Shown here one piece after another: positions 1 to 11,209 of a stretch of DNA of 64,000 nucleotides (the first letter of the stretch is position 1; each line of letters begins with the position of its first letter). Under the pieces are notes generated by a model. That model did no database searches. It saw nothing but the letters and a program-made list of their open reading frames with translations, and was not told the origin of the DNA. Both the position numbers and the translations under genes were made by a program. The DNA comes from Liolophura sinensis. Lineage: Eukaryota > Mollusca > Polyplacophora > Chitonida > Chitonidae. The DNA is taken from the NCBI RefSeq assembly GCF_032854445.1, contig NC_088307.1, forward strand, positions 14,136,001-14,200,000, given 5' to 3'.

Positions 1-1020
1 ACAAGATTGTAGAATACATTGGTTAAAGTGTTGTTGTTGCTGTTGTAATATATGCACTACATTACCACAGGAAGAAGAGTTAGAATTTGGCGGTAAAAGG
101 GAGTACATGTATATCGTAAAGGGACAAATAGGTCTGTACTCCCATCGACGACTCCAGACACTGAGGGGTAAAACTGATCTGTACTGGAACAAAAGCCCAA
201 AACCGGATGTGAAGACTACTAGGAAGCGGCGAAACTGCGTGCAGTTTTAGTTTTAAATTGTGGTTAATTGTCATTATTAAACCTGCCACGACGGTTACCC
301 ATGGGTTTACGAGTGTGTTTAAGTACGTAAGCACATTGACCAGTAGAATTGCCCTCACTAAAACCAAACTGACAATCAGAGCCATATATAAACTGCTTTT
401 AACATTACCCCAAATAATAACATTCCAGCACTTTATAACCAAGGAAACAGTAATATAACGGTAATTATCCGAACGTCACTAGACATTTCTCACGTGGGAC
501 GAGATATATAAGGATTCCTGTAAGTACAGATAATAGCTTACCATACTTGATCACAGCGTTAAGTTGCATACAAAGACGAAAATACATAGATTCATGGGGA
601 AGGGATTTGTTCGCGTTTAGTCGGGACACTATATAGCGTAACGTATCAGGAGGAACTGATTGCACATTGCCAACGTCCCTTTCAGATAACACGTCAAAAC
701 AACTGATTCATTACTGCCGTCATTAAGAAGAGTCTAACATCTATATTTCCACGAGTCTATAGGGTCCAAAGTAACATTTAATTGAGAATTATCGATGTTA
801 ATAAATCATAAATCGATAGCGGTAATTTTTGAGTGAGTGTTAATTTGGCCCACCATACATGTCAGCAATGTAATCGATCTGAATCTAAATGATAAACCAC
901 TCAACTAAGTCAGCTTAATTAGCAGCTAAAACTAAATAGTATAAAGCTAAAACGCAATAGTATAAAATAATAATAGTATAGAATAAAATAATGTTACATG
1001 AGCTTGGATATGAATTGCTG
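1..1020. other. AT-rich flank upstream of sulfotransferase A; no gene seen
   Basis: Short open frames occur on both strands but none has a recognisable domain or plausible splice context. The exon 0 block that precedes genes B, C and D could not be recognised here, so A's 5' exon is either too diverged or lies left of the window. Confidence 0.4.
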
Positions 1021-1029
1021 AATATAATG

Positions 1030-1830
1030 TGATCAAAAACACTATACAGGGCGTTTGATTAAAACATTATACAGGACAATGAACCAAGACGTTTGACCAA
1101 AACACTATATTGGCGGTTTGATCAAAACACTATACCACACGTTTCATCAAATCACTATATCAGGTTTTTGACCGAAATACTCTACCGGACGTTTGATCAA
1201 AAAATGATACAGGACGTTTGATCAAAACATTATACAGGACAACGAACCAAAACACTATACAGGACAATTGATCAAAACACCATACCGGACGTTTGACCAA
1301 AACACTACACCGGACGTTTGACCAAACACTGTACCAGACGTTTGACAAAAATACTATACCGGACGTTAGACCAAAACACTATACCGGTCATTTAACCAAA
1401 ACACTATACGGACGTTTGACCAAATCACTGTACCGGACATTTGATCAAAACACTATACCGGACGTTTGACCAAAACACTCTGCCGGACGTTTAACCAAAA
1501 TACTATACCGGACGTTTGACCAAAACACTATATTGGCGGTTTGATCAAAACACTATACCGGACGTTTGATCAAATCACTATATCAGGTGTTTGATCAAAG
1601 TACTGTACCGGACGTTTGATCAAAACACGATACAGGGACGTTTGGATCAAAATACTATACAGGCTTTTGATCGAAACAAGATACAGGTCGTTTGATCAAT
1701 ACACTATACCACTCGTTTTATCAAATCATTATACCGAATATTTGACCAAAACACGATACAGGGCGTTTATGCGAACCAAAGTACTGGACGTTTGTTCGAC
1801 AAACTGGATGTATTGGACGTTCGAAAGATG
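1030..1830 (+). repeat. TTGATCAA minisatellite upstream of gene A (about 25-bp unit, roughly 30 units)
   Basis: Imperfect tandem units of about 25 bp share the core TTGATCAAAACACTRTACCG followed by GACG. The array ends about 90 bp before exon 1 of gene A. The unit contains the 8-bp palindrome TTGATCAA, which in many units has decayed to TTGACCAA. Related arrays precede genes B, C and D, so the array travels with the duplicated gene. Confidence 0.9.
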
Positions 1831-1923
1831 TCCAGTACTATAAAGTTACACTACTGAAAACCATTAATATCTACAAATATTACGTTAATAACAATCAAAC
1901 AAATTACTTTTCCAGAGCTCGCC

Positions 1924-2035
1924 ATGGTTGCCTGGAGTGTATGCGCCAAGAGGATAGCCTTGGGAGGATCTCGTAATTGGATTTTACTCTTGGTGGTGTT
2001 TGTCGTCTACACAACATGGCGTGAGACATTTCCAG
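1924..2035 (+). CDS. Gene A, coding exon 1 (cytosolic tail and signal anchor)
   Basis: The acceptor (ttttccag) ends at 1915. The ATG at 1924 is the first in the exon and aligns with the start in B and D. The exon encodes 37 codons plus one base, including the hydrophobic run NWILLLVVFVVYTTW. The donor is CCAG|gtccgt, and the split codon becomes Asp38 with exon 2. Confidence 0.85.
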
Positions 2036-5000
2036 GTCCGTACCATTTAAAGCCTGATGTATCGTTTTATATATCGGCTTCTATTACTTATAAATTTACT
2101 TATCGTTTCTTTCGTGGCTGATGTCAAACGGAATAATACTGCCATGTGTGATTAAACCATTTAATATCACAGAGAAGTTTCGAGGTCGAACTCTTGTGGC
2201 AATTAAAAATCTTACATTAAAAGTTCTACTGAACAATGTGACCTGTCAAAAATGTTAGGCAACTAGATTTTATTCCGTTTATGATAACATGGACTTCCGT
2301 TTCATCGGTTGTGAAATTAAGAAGTACCCGAAGGGAAGGGGTTTATTTTTACTTCTGAAATACAGCGAGACAGGGGATCGGTAAATTAATATCAACAAAT
2401 TTTGATCACATGATACATAGAGCTTTATTTACCCTTAGCCACAAAAATATTTCGAATCTCAAAACTCTATCCATTATATTACAATAGTTCCGCTTGCTCT
2501 CCGTGCTGAGGTTTCATTTGACTTGCTGACCATTCCGTATAAGCCGATTCATTTTGCACAAGGAACGCCATGTCACTGGCTTTATTTCATACGTATGTTT
2601 TTCTTTTGGTATTCTATTAAATATTTATTTATTTATCTGATTGGTGTTTTACGCCGTACTCAAGAATATTTCACTTATCCGACGGCGGCCAGCATTATGG
2701 TGGGTGGAAGCCGGGCAGAGCCTGTGGGAAAGGGACGACCATCCGCAGGTTGCTGACAGACCTTCCCACGTACGGCCGGAGGGGAAGCCAGCATGAGCTG
2801 GACTTGAACTCACAGCGACCGCATTGGTGAGAGACTCCTGGGCCATTACGCTGCGCTAGCGGGGTTAACCAACTAAATTTGTAATGAATATCATTTATCG
2901 CTTGATGAATGGCCTTTTTGTAACTAGTCTAGTCACTTGCATAAGGTATGGAACTCCAACCCACAGGCACTCGATTTGCAGGCATGCTGTCTTTCTCTCC
3001 GGCCGTACATGGGAAGATCTGCTAGAAACCTGCGGATGTTCGTGGGTTTTCCCCCGGACTCTGTCCTCGCACCATAATGCTGGCCGTCGTATAAGTGAAA
3101 CATTCTTGAACAAGTTAAATAGCAATCAAGTAAATAGATAAATAGAACAATTCGGGGGTTATCTCATAGTCTTATATCTTCTTCCCACCGTTTTATTGTT
3201 CGCATGGCCTTATTGACAATACAGAGCTTGCGCCACTGTCAGCACAGTCATTCAGTGGCCCAAATGTTGTTTTACTTATTGTAACCTGCGTATTCCAGGG
3301 TTCAGCTCCTGGACTAAACCTCCCCAAGGTCATGCAAACGCAGCCTTTTGAGTATTTCTAGACCAGCTGCGTCTAATAAACTGCAACTAACATCACTTGA
3401 TACCATAATTCTGCTTAAGCCGATGTGCTTGAATGCGTATACGTTGCCTCTGTTTGAACAGTCCCCTGAGCAGTAAAAATAAAACCCTTACTGAGGCAAA
3501 TGAACAAGAGGCCGGGTTACAGCGGTTACCTGTGTGACCGTCTACTAAGTATCACATTGTGGTCGCTTCTCTGGTTTTACTCCCTATTTTGTACGTCTTT
3601 TATATTTCATTCATTAATACACGCGGCCAAAAAGTAGCTGTGAATTCAAACTTTAGCATTGAAAAGTGCGATCAAATGAGATCGTAAAAGTACATTCGAC
3701 TTTAAGCTAAGGTGCAACCGCCATCAGAATAGTACACAGTGACAGGAAGAAAAGGTCGTACGTGAAGTCGTACGCGAAGCCGTAGGTGACATTTGGTCAA
3801 GCTGTGATTAATTAAAATCTTCCGTTAATCAGATCTGATCCGTCAGTTTTTATGTCTGGTTTGAACGATGGATTCAAGCCGTTTCAAACATTCAATAGCT
3901 GCATTTAAAAGACAGCGTGGGGTCTTGCCACGTCTGATGTTAGGAAGGCGTTGGTACATGCTAACCACAGGATTTCAAAGTGTATCGTCACAACCTTTGC
4001 AGCACTCCGATGACGTCAGAAAAATTCTCAGGACGTAAGGGATCTCCCCGTTCTGGACATATGTGTGCATGGTGTTCACATCCGATATTAGTCTTGAAAA
4101 CTTTTAGTTTCATTCTCACTCACTTGGCGCGGCGTCAGGGACACGGAAGCAGTAAACATTTGTGGTCCTTGTGGTTTATAAGTAGCTCTTTGGCCGGGAA
4201 TAGAAAATACTACAATAAATATATATATATATATATATTATACCAAGTAAAAGAGAAATACAATTATATCCACCAATAGTATCTTTCTTGAGTTAGTATA
4301 TTAAAAAACTATAGCATGGCGAGTAAAACCACGGCCACTGTTTAATATCTTTATAGAATGGAAGCCTGCACGTCACAACTTAGCTCAAAGTTTGGTGCTT
4401 TACCCCGGACATTGACAGCTATCGTATTTAGCAAGTTACCCCGGATATTGACAGCTATTGTATTTAGTAAGTTACCCCGGACATTGACAGCTATCGTATT
4501 TAGCAAGTTACCTCGGACATTGACAGCTATCGCATTCAGCAAGTTACCCCGAATATTGACAGCTATCTTTTTTAGCAAGTTACCCCGGACATTGACAGCT
4601 ATCGTATTTAGCAAGTTACCCCGGACATTGACAGCTATCGTATTCAGCAACTTTTAGATTAAAGATTGGCTTGAGATTGTCAAAAAGAAAGTTAGTTTAA
4701 CTATACACCGTCTAGACATTGATGCTCTAGTTAAACAGGTTCTGAAGGATCCCACTCTGCAAGAAACACTCGCTGACCTTCATAGTAAATTTGTCATCAC
4801 TGTAGCAGATAAGGCTCCTAATAATGTCATCTTTATTTACAAGAATTATTATTATCAAATTCTTGTTCAAGAGCTATGTGCATCTACAACGACATCCACG
4901 TATTCTGCTACTACATGTACTCTGGAGGAACTATTTAACAAACACAAAACCTGTCTTAAAGAAAGGCGCATAAATATACCTACCCGTCACACAGAAATAG

Positions 5001-8000
5001 CCTACCACAACTTTACTGGATTCCTAAAATGCATAAATCCCCGTACAAGGCTCGATTTATTGCAGATTCAAGAAGCTGTCCCACCAAACTCTTGTCAACC
5101 CTACTTACGAGAGCGTTACAAGAAGTAAAGTCATTTTGGAATAAGTATTGTTGTGCCATAACAAAAAATTCAGGTGTCAACTGCATGTGGATTCTTAACA
5201 ACTCCAAACGTCTTACAGAAGAACTCGATGCTCATATGCATATACCGTACAAAGACGTATCCACATGGGATTTCTCTGAACTGGTGATCTGCATTGTGAT
5301 CAACCACATAGACGGCGCTGTTGTCCCTATGTACATATCTATCACGTACATGGCATTTAACAACATAGATGGCGCTGGTTGCCCAGTGTAAACGTGTGTC
5401 TTGTATGTCATGTGTAACATTATAGATGGCGCCTCTTGTAGCATGAGATCTTTACATATTAACGGGAAAGACGTAATCGTCCGTTACTTTTGAATCATAA
5501 TCTGACCGGTTAGGGTCTCGACATTTTCAAACTGTATCTAATACCGCTTAACCTGGGGCTAGGGGCCGTGAAGGTAGCCGTGCTAATTACATCAGCATGA
5601 TGCCTTTATGAACAGTTGCAATTAAAGCGCGACTGAGATACTTGTTGAGCTGTTATTTGACATGGAACTCATTCACGGACTACGAATTTGAACTTTGATA
5701 TGGAATTCATGCCTGGAATATTCATTGTCTGCCCGGCATCATTGAAAACTGATGACCGCTTCTCTCTTGTGTGTTACCGGCTTTATTTCTTATTTGTATA
5801 ATATCTTACATACCTTTGTCTTCGGGAGTTAGTGTTAAACGTTGTTTTGGAAATGTATCTTGCGATTATCGACTTGGAACGCCCTTTACGGACTACGAAT
5901 GGTATAGGAATGTCGGACTTGACGCTTATATTGACAGCTATCGTATTTAGCAAGTTACCCCGGACATTGGCAGCTGTCGTATTTAGCAAGTTACCCCGAA
6001 CATTGACAGCCATCGTATTCAGGAAGTTACCCCAAACATTGACAGCTATCGTATTTAGTAAGTTACCCCGGATATTGACAGCTATTGTATTTAGTAAGTT
6101 ACCCCGGACATTGACAGCTATCGTATTTAGTAAGTTACCCCGGAAATTCACAGCTGTTGTATTTAGTAAGTTACCCCGGACATTGACAGCTATCGTATTT
6201 AGCAAGTTACCCCGGACATTGACAGCTATCGTATTTAGCAAGTTACCCCGGACATTGACAGCTATCTTTTTTAGCAAGTTACCCCGGACATTGACAGCTA
6301 TTGTATTTAGTAAGTTACCCCGGACATTGACAGCTATCGTATTTAGCAAGTTACCACGGACATTGACAGCTATCGTATTCAGCAAGTTAATCCGGACATT
6401 GACAGCTATCGTATTCAGCAAGTTACCCCGGACATTGACAGCTATTGTATTTAGTAAGTTTCCCCGGACATTGACACCTATTGTATTTAGTAAGTTATTC
6501 CGGACATTGACAGCTATTGTATTTAGTAAGTTACCCCGGACATTGAAAGATATCGTATTTGGTGAATAAGGGATGAACTTTCCCACATCTGACTTGCGCA
6601 TGTGTGTACCCAGCCTGGAATACCAAAAACACAAAAAATCTGAGACTGGGACTTTGTGTCTGCTCTTGGTGCGTCAGTCTTGGACTTTGTGTGTGTGCTG
6701 TTGGTGTGTCAGACTGGGGCTTTGTGCGTGCTCTTGGTGCGTCAGACTGGGACTTTGTGTATGCTCTTGGTGCGTCAGACTGCGACTTTGTGTGTGTGCT
6801 GTTGGTGTGTCAGACTGCGACTTTGTGCGTGCTCTTGGTGCGTCAGACTGGGACTTTGTGTATGCTCTTGGTGCGTCAGACTGGGACTTTGTGTGTGTGC
6901 TGTTGGTGTGTCAGACTGGGGCTTTGTGCGTGCTCTTGGTGCGTCAGACTGGGACTTTGTGTGTGCTCTTGGTGCGTCAGACTGGGACTTAGTATGTGCT
7001 CTTGGTGCGTCAGACTGGGACTTTGTGTGCGTTCTTGGTGTGCCAGACTGGGATTTTGTGTGTGCTCTTGGTGTGTCAGACTGGGACTTTGTGTGTGTTC
7101 TGTGTTCTTGGTGTGCCAGGCTGGAACTTTGCGTGTGCTCTTGGTGCGGCAGACTGGGACTTTGTGTGCGTTCTTGGTGTGCCAGACTGGGACTTTGTGT
7201 GTGCTCTTGGTGTGTCAGACTGGGACTTTGTGTGTGTTCTGTGTTCTTGGTGTGCCAGGCTGGAACTTTGCGTGTGCTATTGGTGCGTCAGACTGGGACT
7301 TTGTGTGTGCTCTTGGTGCGTCAGACTGGGGCTTTGTGTGCGTTCTTGGTGTGCCAGACTGGGACTTTGTGTGTGCTCTTGGTGTGCCAGACTGGGACTT
7401 TGTGTGTGTGTGCTATTGGTGTGCCAGACTGGGACTTTGTGTGTGTGCTATTGGTGTGCCAGACTGGGACTTTGTGTGTGTTCTTGATGTCCCAGTCTGA
7501 AGCTTTGTGTGTGTTCTTGGTGTGCCAGACTGGGACTTTGCGTGTGTTGTTGGTGTGCCAGACTGGGATTTTGAGTGTGTTCTGTGTTCTTGGTGTGCCA
7601 GCCTGGGACTTTGTGTGTGCTCTTTGGTGTGCCAGGCTGGAACTTTGTGTGTGTTCTTGGTGTGCCAGACTGGGATTTTGTGTGTGTTCTGTGTTCTTGG
7701 TGTGCCAGCCTGGGCTTTGTGCGTGCCCTTGTTGTACTCTTCGTACACTTTAGTTTCGATTTACAGAAAATACTGTACCAGGCTGTGATTTTATCGACGT
7801 TCCCGTGCTTACCAAAACGGCGAGCATTTAATTGCATATATGACGTATGATGTCAGTTACCTAAGTACATCGTATACTTTTTCTTCATTTCACAGATGCA
7901 CACAGTTTAAAAACCATAACGTTTATGGCAAAGATGAAACCCCAAGGAGCAAACCGGCCCAGCCAAAGCATTGGGCATCCTAAAATTGTGCAGGATGGTT

Positions 8001-10806
8001 ACCAGAAGGCCATTTTATTATCGTACATGCGTGGAGGAACAACTTTTGTCGGATCGACATTTGAGAGAAACAAAGACATATTTTACGTATTTGAACCTGA
8101 GTGGTCGTTAATATTCCAGACAATGAACGAATACCAGCCCTTGCAGAACGTTGACGGAACTTTTCAGTGAGTACTTTTAATATCTTTTACAGGTTATTTA
8201 CCTCATTTATAATTGTTGTTGGGGTAGTTTGTGATTTTTTTACTTATCGTATGTCACAATTTCACGTTTGAATTGAACCATTGATTTTAAAGTCTTGAAT
8301 AAAACGGCAAGTGTTTTCAAGACACATGTATCCCAAAATGAACTCTTTGGTCTGTAAACTAGGTAAACAAGGAAGCTAGGTATCACTGAAATCATAAATT
8401 TTGACTAGGACTGGTACCAAGCAAAGTCAAGGGGACGTCTCTCACTGCCACATCACTACCTGACACCTTGTAACCTCTTTCAGAAGTCCATTTATAACAC
8501 GTATACACTGTATCAAACCAACAGTCTCCATCGCTTATGTACTAATCATGCACGTGTACACGAAAAATGGCTGGCTTATGAGAAAAGACTTTGATTTACA
8601 CAGAATTACATTCGTTCCGTGGCCGAGGTGTTAGCGTGCCAGGGCGACGCAATGACCAGATCAGGCTGGCTTCCTCTCTGGCCGAAAGTTGGAAGGTCTG
8701 GCAGCAACCTTCGAATGGTCGTGGGTTTCCTCGAGTTCTACTCGTTTTTCTCTCACCATAATGCTTGCCACTGTGCATAAGGGAAATATTTTGGAGTTCG
8801 GCATAAAGCACCAACCAAATAAATAAATAAGTAGGAAACCATTTCAGGGGAGCTAACAGAGAAATCTGCTGGATGTTTGGATGTGTGAATTTATCTAGAG
8901 AAATCCAGAATAGAATTCTGCTGCATGTAACTTGCTGAAAAGGACACAGAATGGTTTCTTTGAGATCATAACTTTGTGCACAAATCTCCTGTCTCGCAGC
9001 ATTCATAGCAACGAATTTTTTTCACTCATGCCTGTATGCTTCCATTAAGATGACGTCATCAAAACGAATTTGTACAAATAGTATTTTTTTAAAAAAATTT
9101 TCGTCCAATATATTGATATATCTTTTCTTAGCTTTTCCTCAAACGTATCAACATTACAATATATGTAAATTTCTCACGGCTATCAGTTTTAATGATGTGG
9201 CGTCATATTGTTAGTCGGCTGTCTGCAATAAATGTAAGCGTGCAAACGTTCCAGATCGTCAGTCGAAAGATCCATTTCCAAAACAACGTTAAACACCAGA
9301 ATGTGAATAAATATCAAAACAATGCTGGTAACATGTATGAGACAAGCAGTCAACAGTTTGCAGTGATACAAAAAAAAAAAAAACAATGTTGGACGCATTA
9401 CACTAATAACGCTTTTCAATCTTCCTGTGTGAAACTCCCCTTTAAAGCGAAGAAGAACAAAAACTTGAGGCAAGCTTGTATAGAGAAACCAATGAAAAGT
9501 ATATTAAAAAATGATTTTATTAAATATTTTTAATTATTATTATTTTGACTGAATAAATTCCACTGAAAATATTTAATTTCTGTGGTAGGCTTTTCTTGAA
9601 CCACTTTTAATCTCATTGACGTCACACTAGTTTGCTCTTTTAAAAGTACATTATTGCAATATTGTTGGAATTATAAATGTAAAACGAATTTTATCTAAAG
9701 AAAAAAAATTAAAAAACTACAAACAACAGGCATACACAATATTAATATGCTTGAAGTCCACGGCACCACAGTACCTTAAGCACTAAACCTCATTTTCAGG
9801 TAAAAAATATATAAATAATTCAGGTAAAATAAAGTAATTTTTGAGTATAGTTTTCACGGGTCTTTCAATGAAAGCTAACTCGTTTTTTTTTCTTACATTT
9901 ATAAAGACCACATATTAACCTTGTCACTGTTGTATTTAAGTAAAACGACTTACTCTTCCGTTATCTTTTTTCAGAGATCCGGTTTGGATACACGATGCAG
10001 ATGAAACTGTTGAACGCCTGATCCAGAATTATTTATATTGTAACATCTCTGGTATTGACGTCACAAGTTTACGTCAGAGGTTCATGTTGGAAGCTCGATA
10101 CACAAAACCGTTATACGACTGCGTGCGAATGAAGAGAAACAAAATGGCAAACTGTGTAAAGAATTTTACAAATGTCTGTACATCAAAGAAGTTCCGATTC
10201 CTTAAAACAGTGAGACTGCGCGTGCATGCTATCGAAAAGCTGCTCACCAACGACCCCAGCCTTCGAATTATCCATATGATCCGTGATCCCAGAGGCATTG
10301 CCGTCTCCAGACAGGGCTGGCAAGAGTTTTATCAAGCCAAGATGACCTTCACCTTTGGTAGAGTGTGTGCGGAGATGCTCCGCGACATTGAAAGTGTAGA
10401 AAAACTGCCTCCGGAAGTTGCCAAACGAGTGCTTCCGGTTTTGTACGAAGAAGTGGCGGAAAATCCAGAAAGTATGGTTGAACACCTGTATAAATTCGTA
10501 CAAATGCCATACACTGGCTACGTTCGTGAGTATGTGAAAAACGTTACCCATGCCGCCAAGGATAATACCGTGGGATTCTCTACACAGAGGGCAAACTCTG
10601 CCAAGACTGCCTATTCGTGGAGAGCCAAAATCAGCTGGAAACTAAGTTCAGAAATAGACGCCATTTGTGAAAGGGTTTACAAAAAAGTCGGTTATTTACG
10701 GGCAAAATCGGAGCAAGTTCTAAGAAACTATAACATATCTTTAAGAGATCCCCATATCAGTGGATCATATGTGGATAAATTTAGACAATTTCGAATCCCA
10801 CCGTAA
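1924..10806 (+). CDS. Carbohydrate 6-O-sulfotransferase-like protein, paralogue A (3 coding exons, 404 aa)
   Basis: Join 1924-2035, 7896-8166 and 9975-10806; the 1215-nt reading frame is uninterrupted. The family transfers sulfate from PAPS to the 6-hydroxyl of sugars on glycoproteins or proteoglycans in the Golgi lumen. Residues about 18-32 form a signal anchor after a short basic tail, giving a type II protein. R83-F93 (RGGTTFVGSTF) matches the 5'-phosphosulfate loop and R225-R240 (RIIHMIRDPRGIAVSR) the 3'-phosphate loop. A later LPVLYEEVAENP segment corresponds to the family's RYEDL-type motif, and the C-terminal ICERVYKKVGY region matches the CHST C terminus. Sequons NIS and NVT fit a lumenal domain. 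Exon phases equal those of B, C and D. Intron 1 is long (5.9 kb) and filled with minisatellites, SINEs and a retroelement relic. Acceptor sugar unknown; family call secure, exact CHST subtype not. Confidence 0.88.
2036..2620. other. Start of intron 1 of gene A; nothing recognised
   Basis: AT-rich intronic sequence with no coding or repeat signal that I can identify. Confidence 0.4.
2621..2872 (-). mobile_element. tRNA-derived SINE, near full length
   Basis: Read on the minus strand, it starts with a tRNA-like head carrying a box-B-like GAGTTCAAGTCC. A conserved body (CCATAATGCTGGCCGCC type) and a tail ending in ACACCAATCA plus AAATAAATA repeats follow. It lies in intron 1 of gene A. The same family recurs throughout the window. 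Confidence 0.85.
2990..3143 (+). mobile_element. SINE, 5'-truncated and diverged
   Basis: The body from CTCTCCGGCCGTACATGGGAAG through the ATAATGCTGGCCGTCGTATAAG segment is recognisable; the tRNA head is missing and the tail is degraded. Confidence 0.8.
3145..4370. other. Intron 1 of gene A; no gene seen
   Basis: Only an AT dinucleotide run near 4208-4230 stands out. No domain-bearing open frame is present. Confidence 0.4.
4390..4657 (+). repeat. 36-bp minisatellite, block 1 (about 7 units)
   Basis: Units share the core CCCCGGACATTGACAGCTAT, then CGTATTTAGCAAGTTA. Because the unit is a multiple of three and lacks stops, both strands stay open and give artificial 12-residue repeats. A second block of the same unit lies at 5931-6567. 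Confidence 0.92.
4690..5290 (+). pseudogene. Reverse transcriptase relic, possibly Penelope-like
   Basis: Two adjacent frames encode a decayed reverse-transcriptase region. The first contains an ADKAPNNV segment. After a frameshift near 4998 the second has LYWIPKMHKSPYKARFIADS, then NSGVNCMWILNNS and VSTWDFS. The PK-HK...RFI pattern and the S-WDFS motif before the catalytic site resemble Penelope-like or related RT families. The frame is lost right after WDFS. It lies between the two blocks of the 36-bp array, suggesting an old insertion there. RT identity fairly sure, family assignment tentative. Confidence 0.65.
5291..5450 (+). repeat. Three diverged direct repeats around ATAGATGGCGC
   Basis: Units of roughly 55-60 bp contain CATAGAYGGCGC near 5308, 5363 and 5423, with similar ACGTACATGG-like spacers. 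Divergence is high. Confidence 0.6.
5450..5930. other. Intron 1 of gene A; no feature recognised
   Basis: Unique-looking sequence between the RT relic and the second 36-bp array. No domain-bearing open frame. Confidence 0.4.
5931..6567 (+). repeat. 36-bp minisatellite, block 2 (about 18 units)
   Basis: Same unit as block 1 at 4390-4657, with scattered substitutions. Long frames are open on both strands (up to 283 codons) purely from the stop-free unit, so they are not annotated as genes. Confidence 0.93.
6650..7735 (+). repeat. Intron 1 minisatellite of gene A (about 31-bp unit, GT-rich)
   Basis: Tandem units carry the core TTGGTGTGCCAGACTGGGA, then CTTTGTGTGTG. Three plus-strand frames stay open over hundreds of codons but encode only cysteine/leucine-rich periodic peptide, so no gene is called. 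The array ends about 160 bp before exon 2. A related array with a longer unit occupies the equivalent place in gene D. Confidence 0.92.
7896..8166 (+). CDS. Gene A, coding exon 2 (stem and 5'-phosphosulfate loop)
   Basis: The acceptor is atttcacag|AT and the donor TTTTCA|gtgagt. The exon runs from Asp38 to Gln128. It carries LLSYMRGGTTFVGSTF and the FYVFEPEW segment typical of the family. It lacks the Tyr39 codon found in B, C and D. Confidence 0.88.
8167..8610. other. Intron 2 of gene A, first part; no feature recognised
   Basis: AT-rich intronic DNA, no coding signal. Confidence 0.4.
8615..8831 (+). mobile_element. SINE, diverged, in intron 2 of gene A
   Basis: TTCCGTGGCCGAGGTGTTAGCG is a degenerate tRNA head. 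The body (CCATAATGCTTGCCACTG) and tail ending in AAATAAATAAATAAG follow. Confidence 0.78.
8832..9974. other. Remainder of intron 2 of gene A
   Basis: AT-rich intron with an A run at about 9369-9384 and a T-rich polypyrimidine stretch before the acceptor. No gene seen. Confidence 0.4.
9975..10806 (+). CDS. Gene A, coding exon 3 (3'-phosphate loop and C terminus)
   Basis: The acceptor is tttttcag|A; the first base completes Gln128 and DPVW follows. The exon encodes 276 further residues and ends with IPP and TAA. Its middle part (about 10190-10470) is nearly identical to B and D, whereas exons 1 and 2 differ more. Confidence 0.9.
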
Positions 10807-11200
10807 GGATATTTCAGCCGAAAGATTAATCATTTATAAGAACATTTGACTGATCGAGATTTGACTGTATGCCTGTATACAAAGATTAACATACCTTATG
10901 ATTTGAGGCGATTTAAAATCAGTCCGCTCAAAACACCTTGCTCTGCTGTGTTGATCTATCAATCGTACATCTTAATGTATGCAGGCTCAAACATAAGTCA
11001 GACTTAGCTTTTGCTAATCTCAGCGACCAGGATGTTATAACCGAGACCCATTTCACTTATAATATTTGAAAAGGTATCTCTTTTAATGCCTGGATTTCAC
11101 CTCTTCGACGTGATCGTGACCAGCCTTGGGGTGGTGTATGTGTCTGTGTCGGAAAGGATATCTTTTTCTCGCCACTGCTGTTTGGAGCATAAAGACATGC
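10807..11200. other. 3' flank of gene A; no feature recognised
   Basis: Holds the presumed 3' UTR. No canonical AATAAA was found close to the stop. Confidence 0.35.
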
Positions 11201-11209
11201 AAATGATCT

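Noticed and set aside
5783-6634. Long open frames on both strands over the 36-bp array (283 and 245 codons)
   Set aside because: Produced by a stop-free unit whose length is a multiple of three; no start context, domain or splice support.
6604-7753. Cysteine-rich repeat proteins of up to 365 codons in three frames
   Set aside because: All plus frames are open over a GT-rich minisatellite inside an intron; a real gene would favour one frame.
10183-10551. Antisense 122-codon frame at the same place in all four exon 3 copies
   Set aside because: Its conservation follows from the conserved sense codons; no independent evidence of expression.
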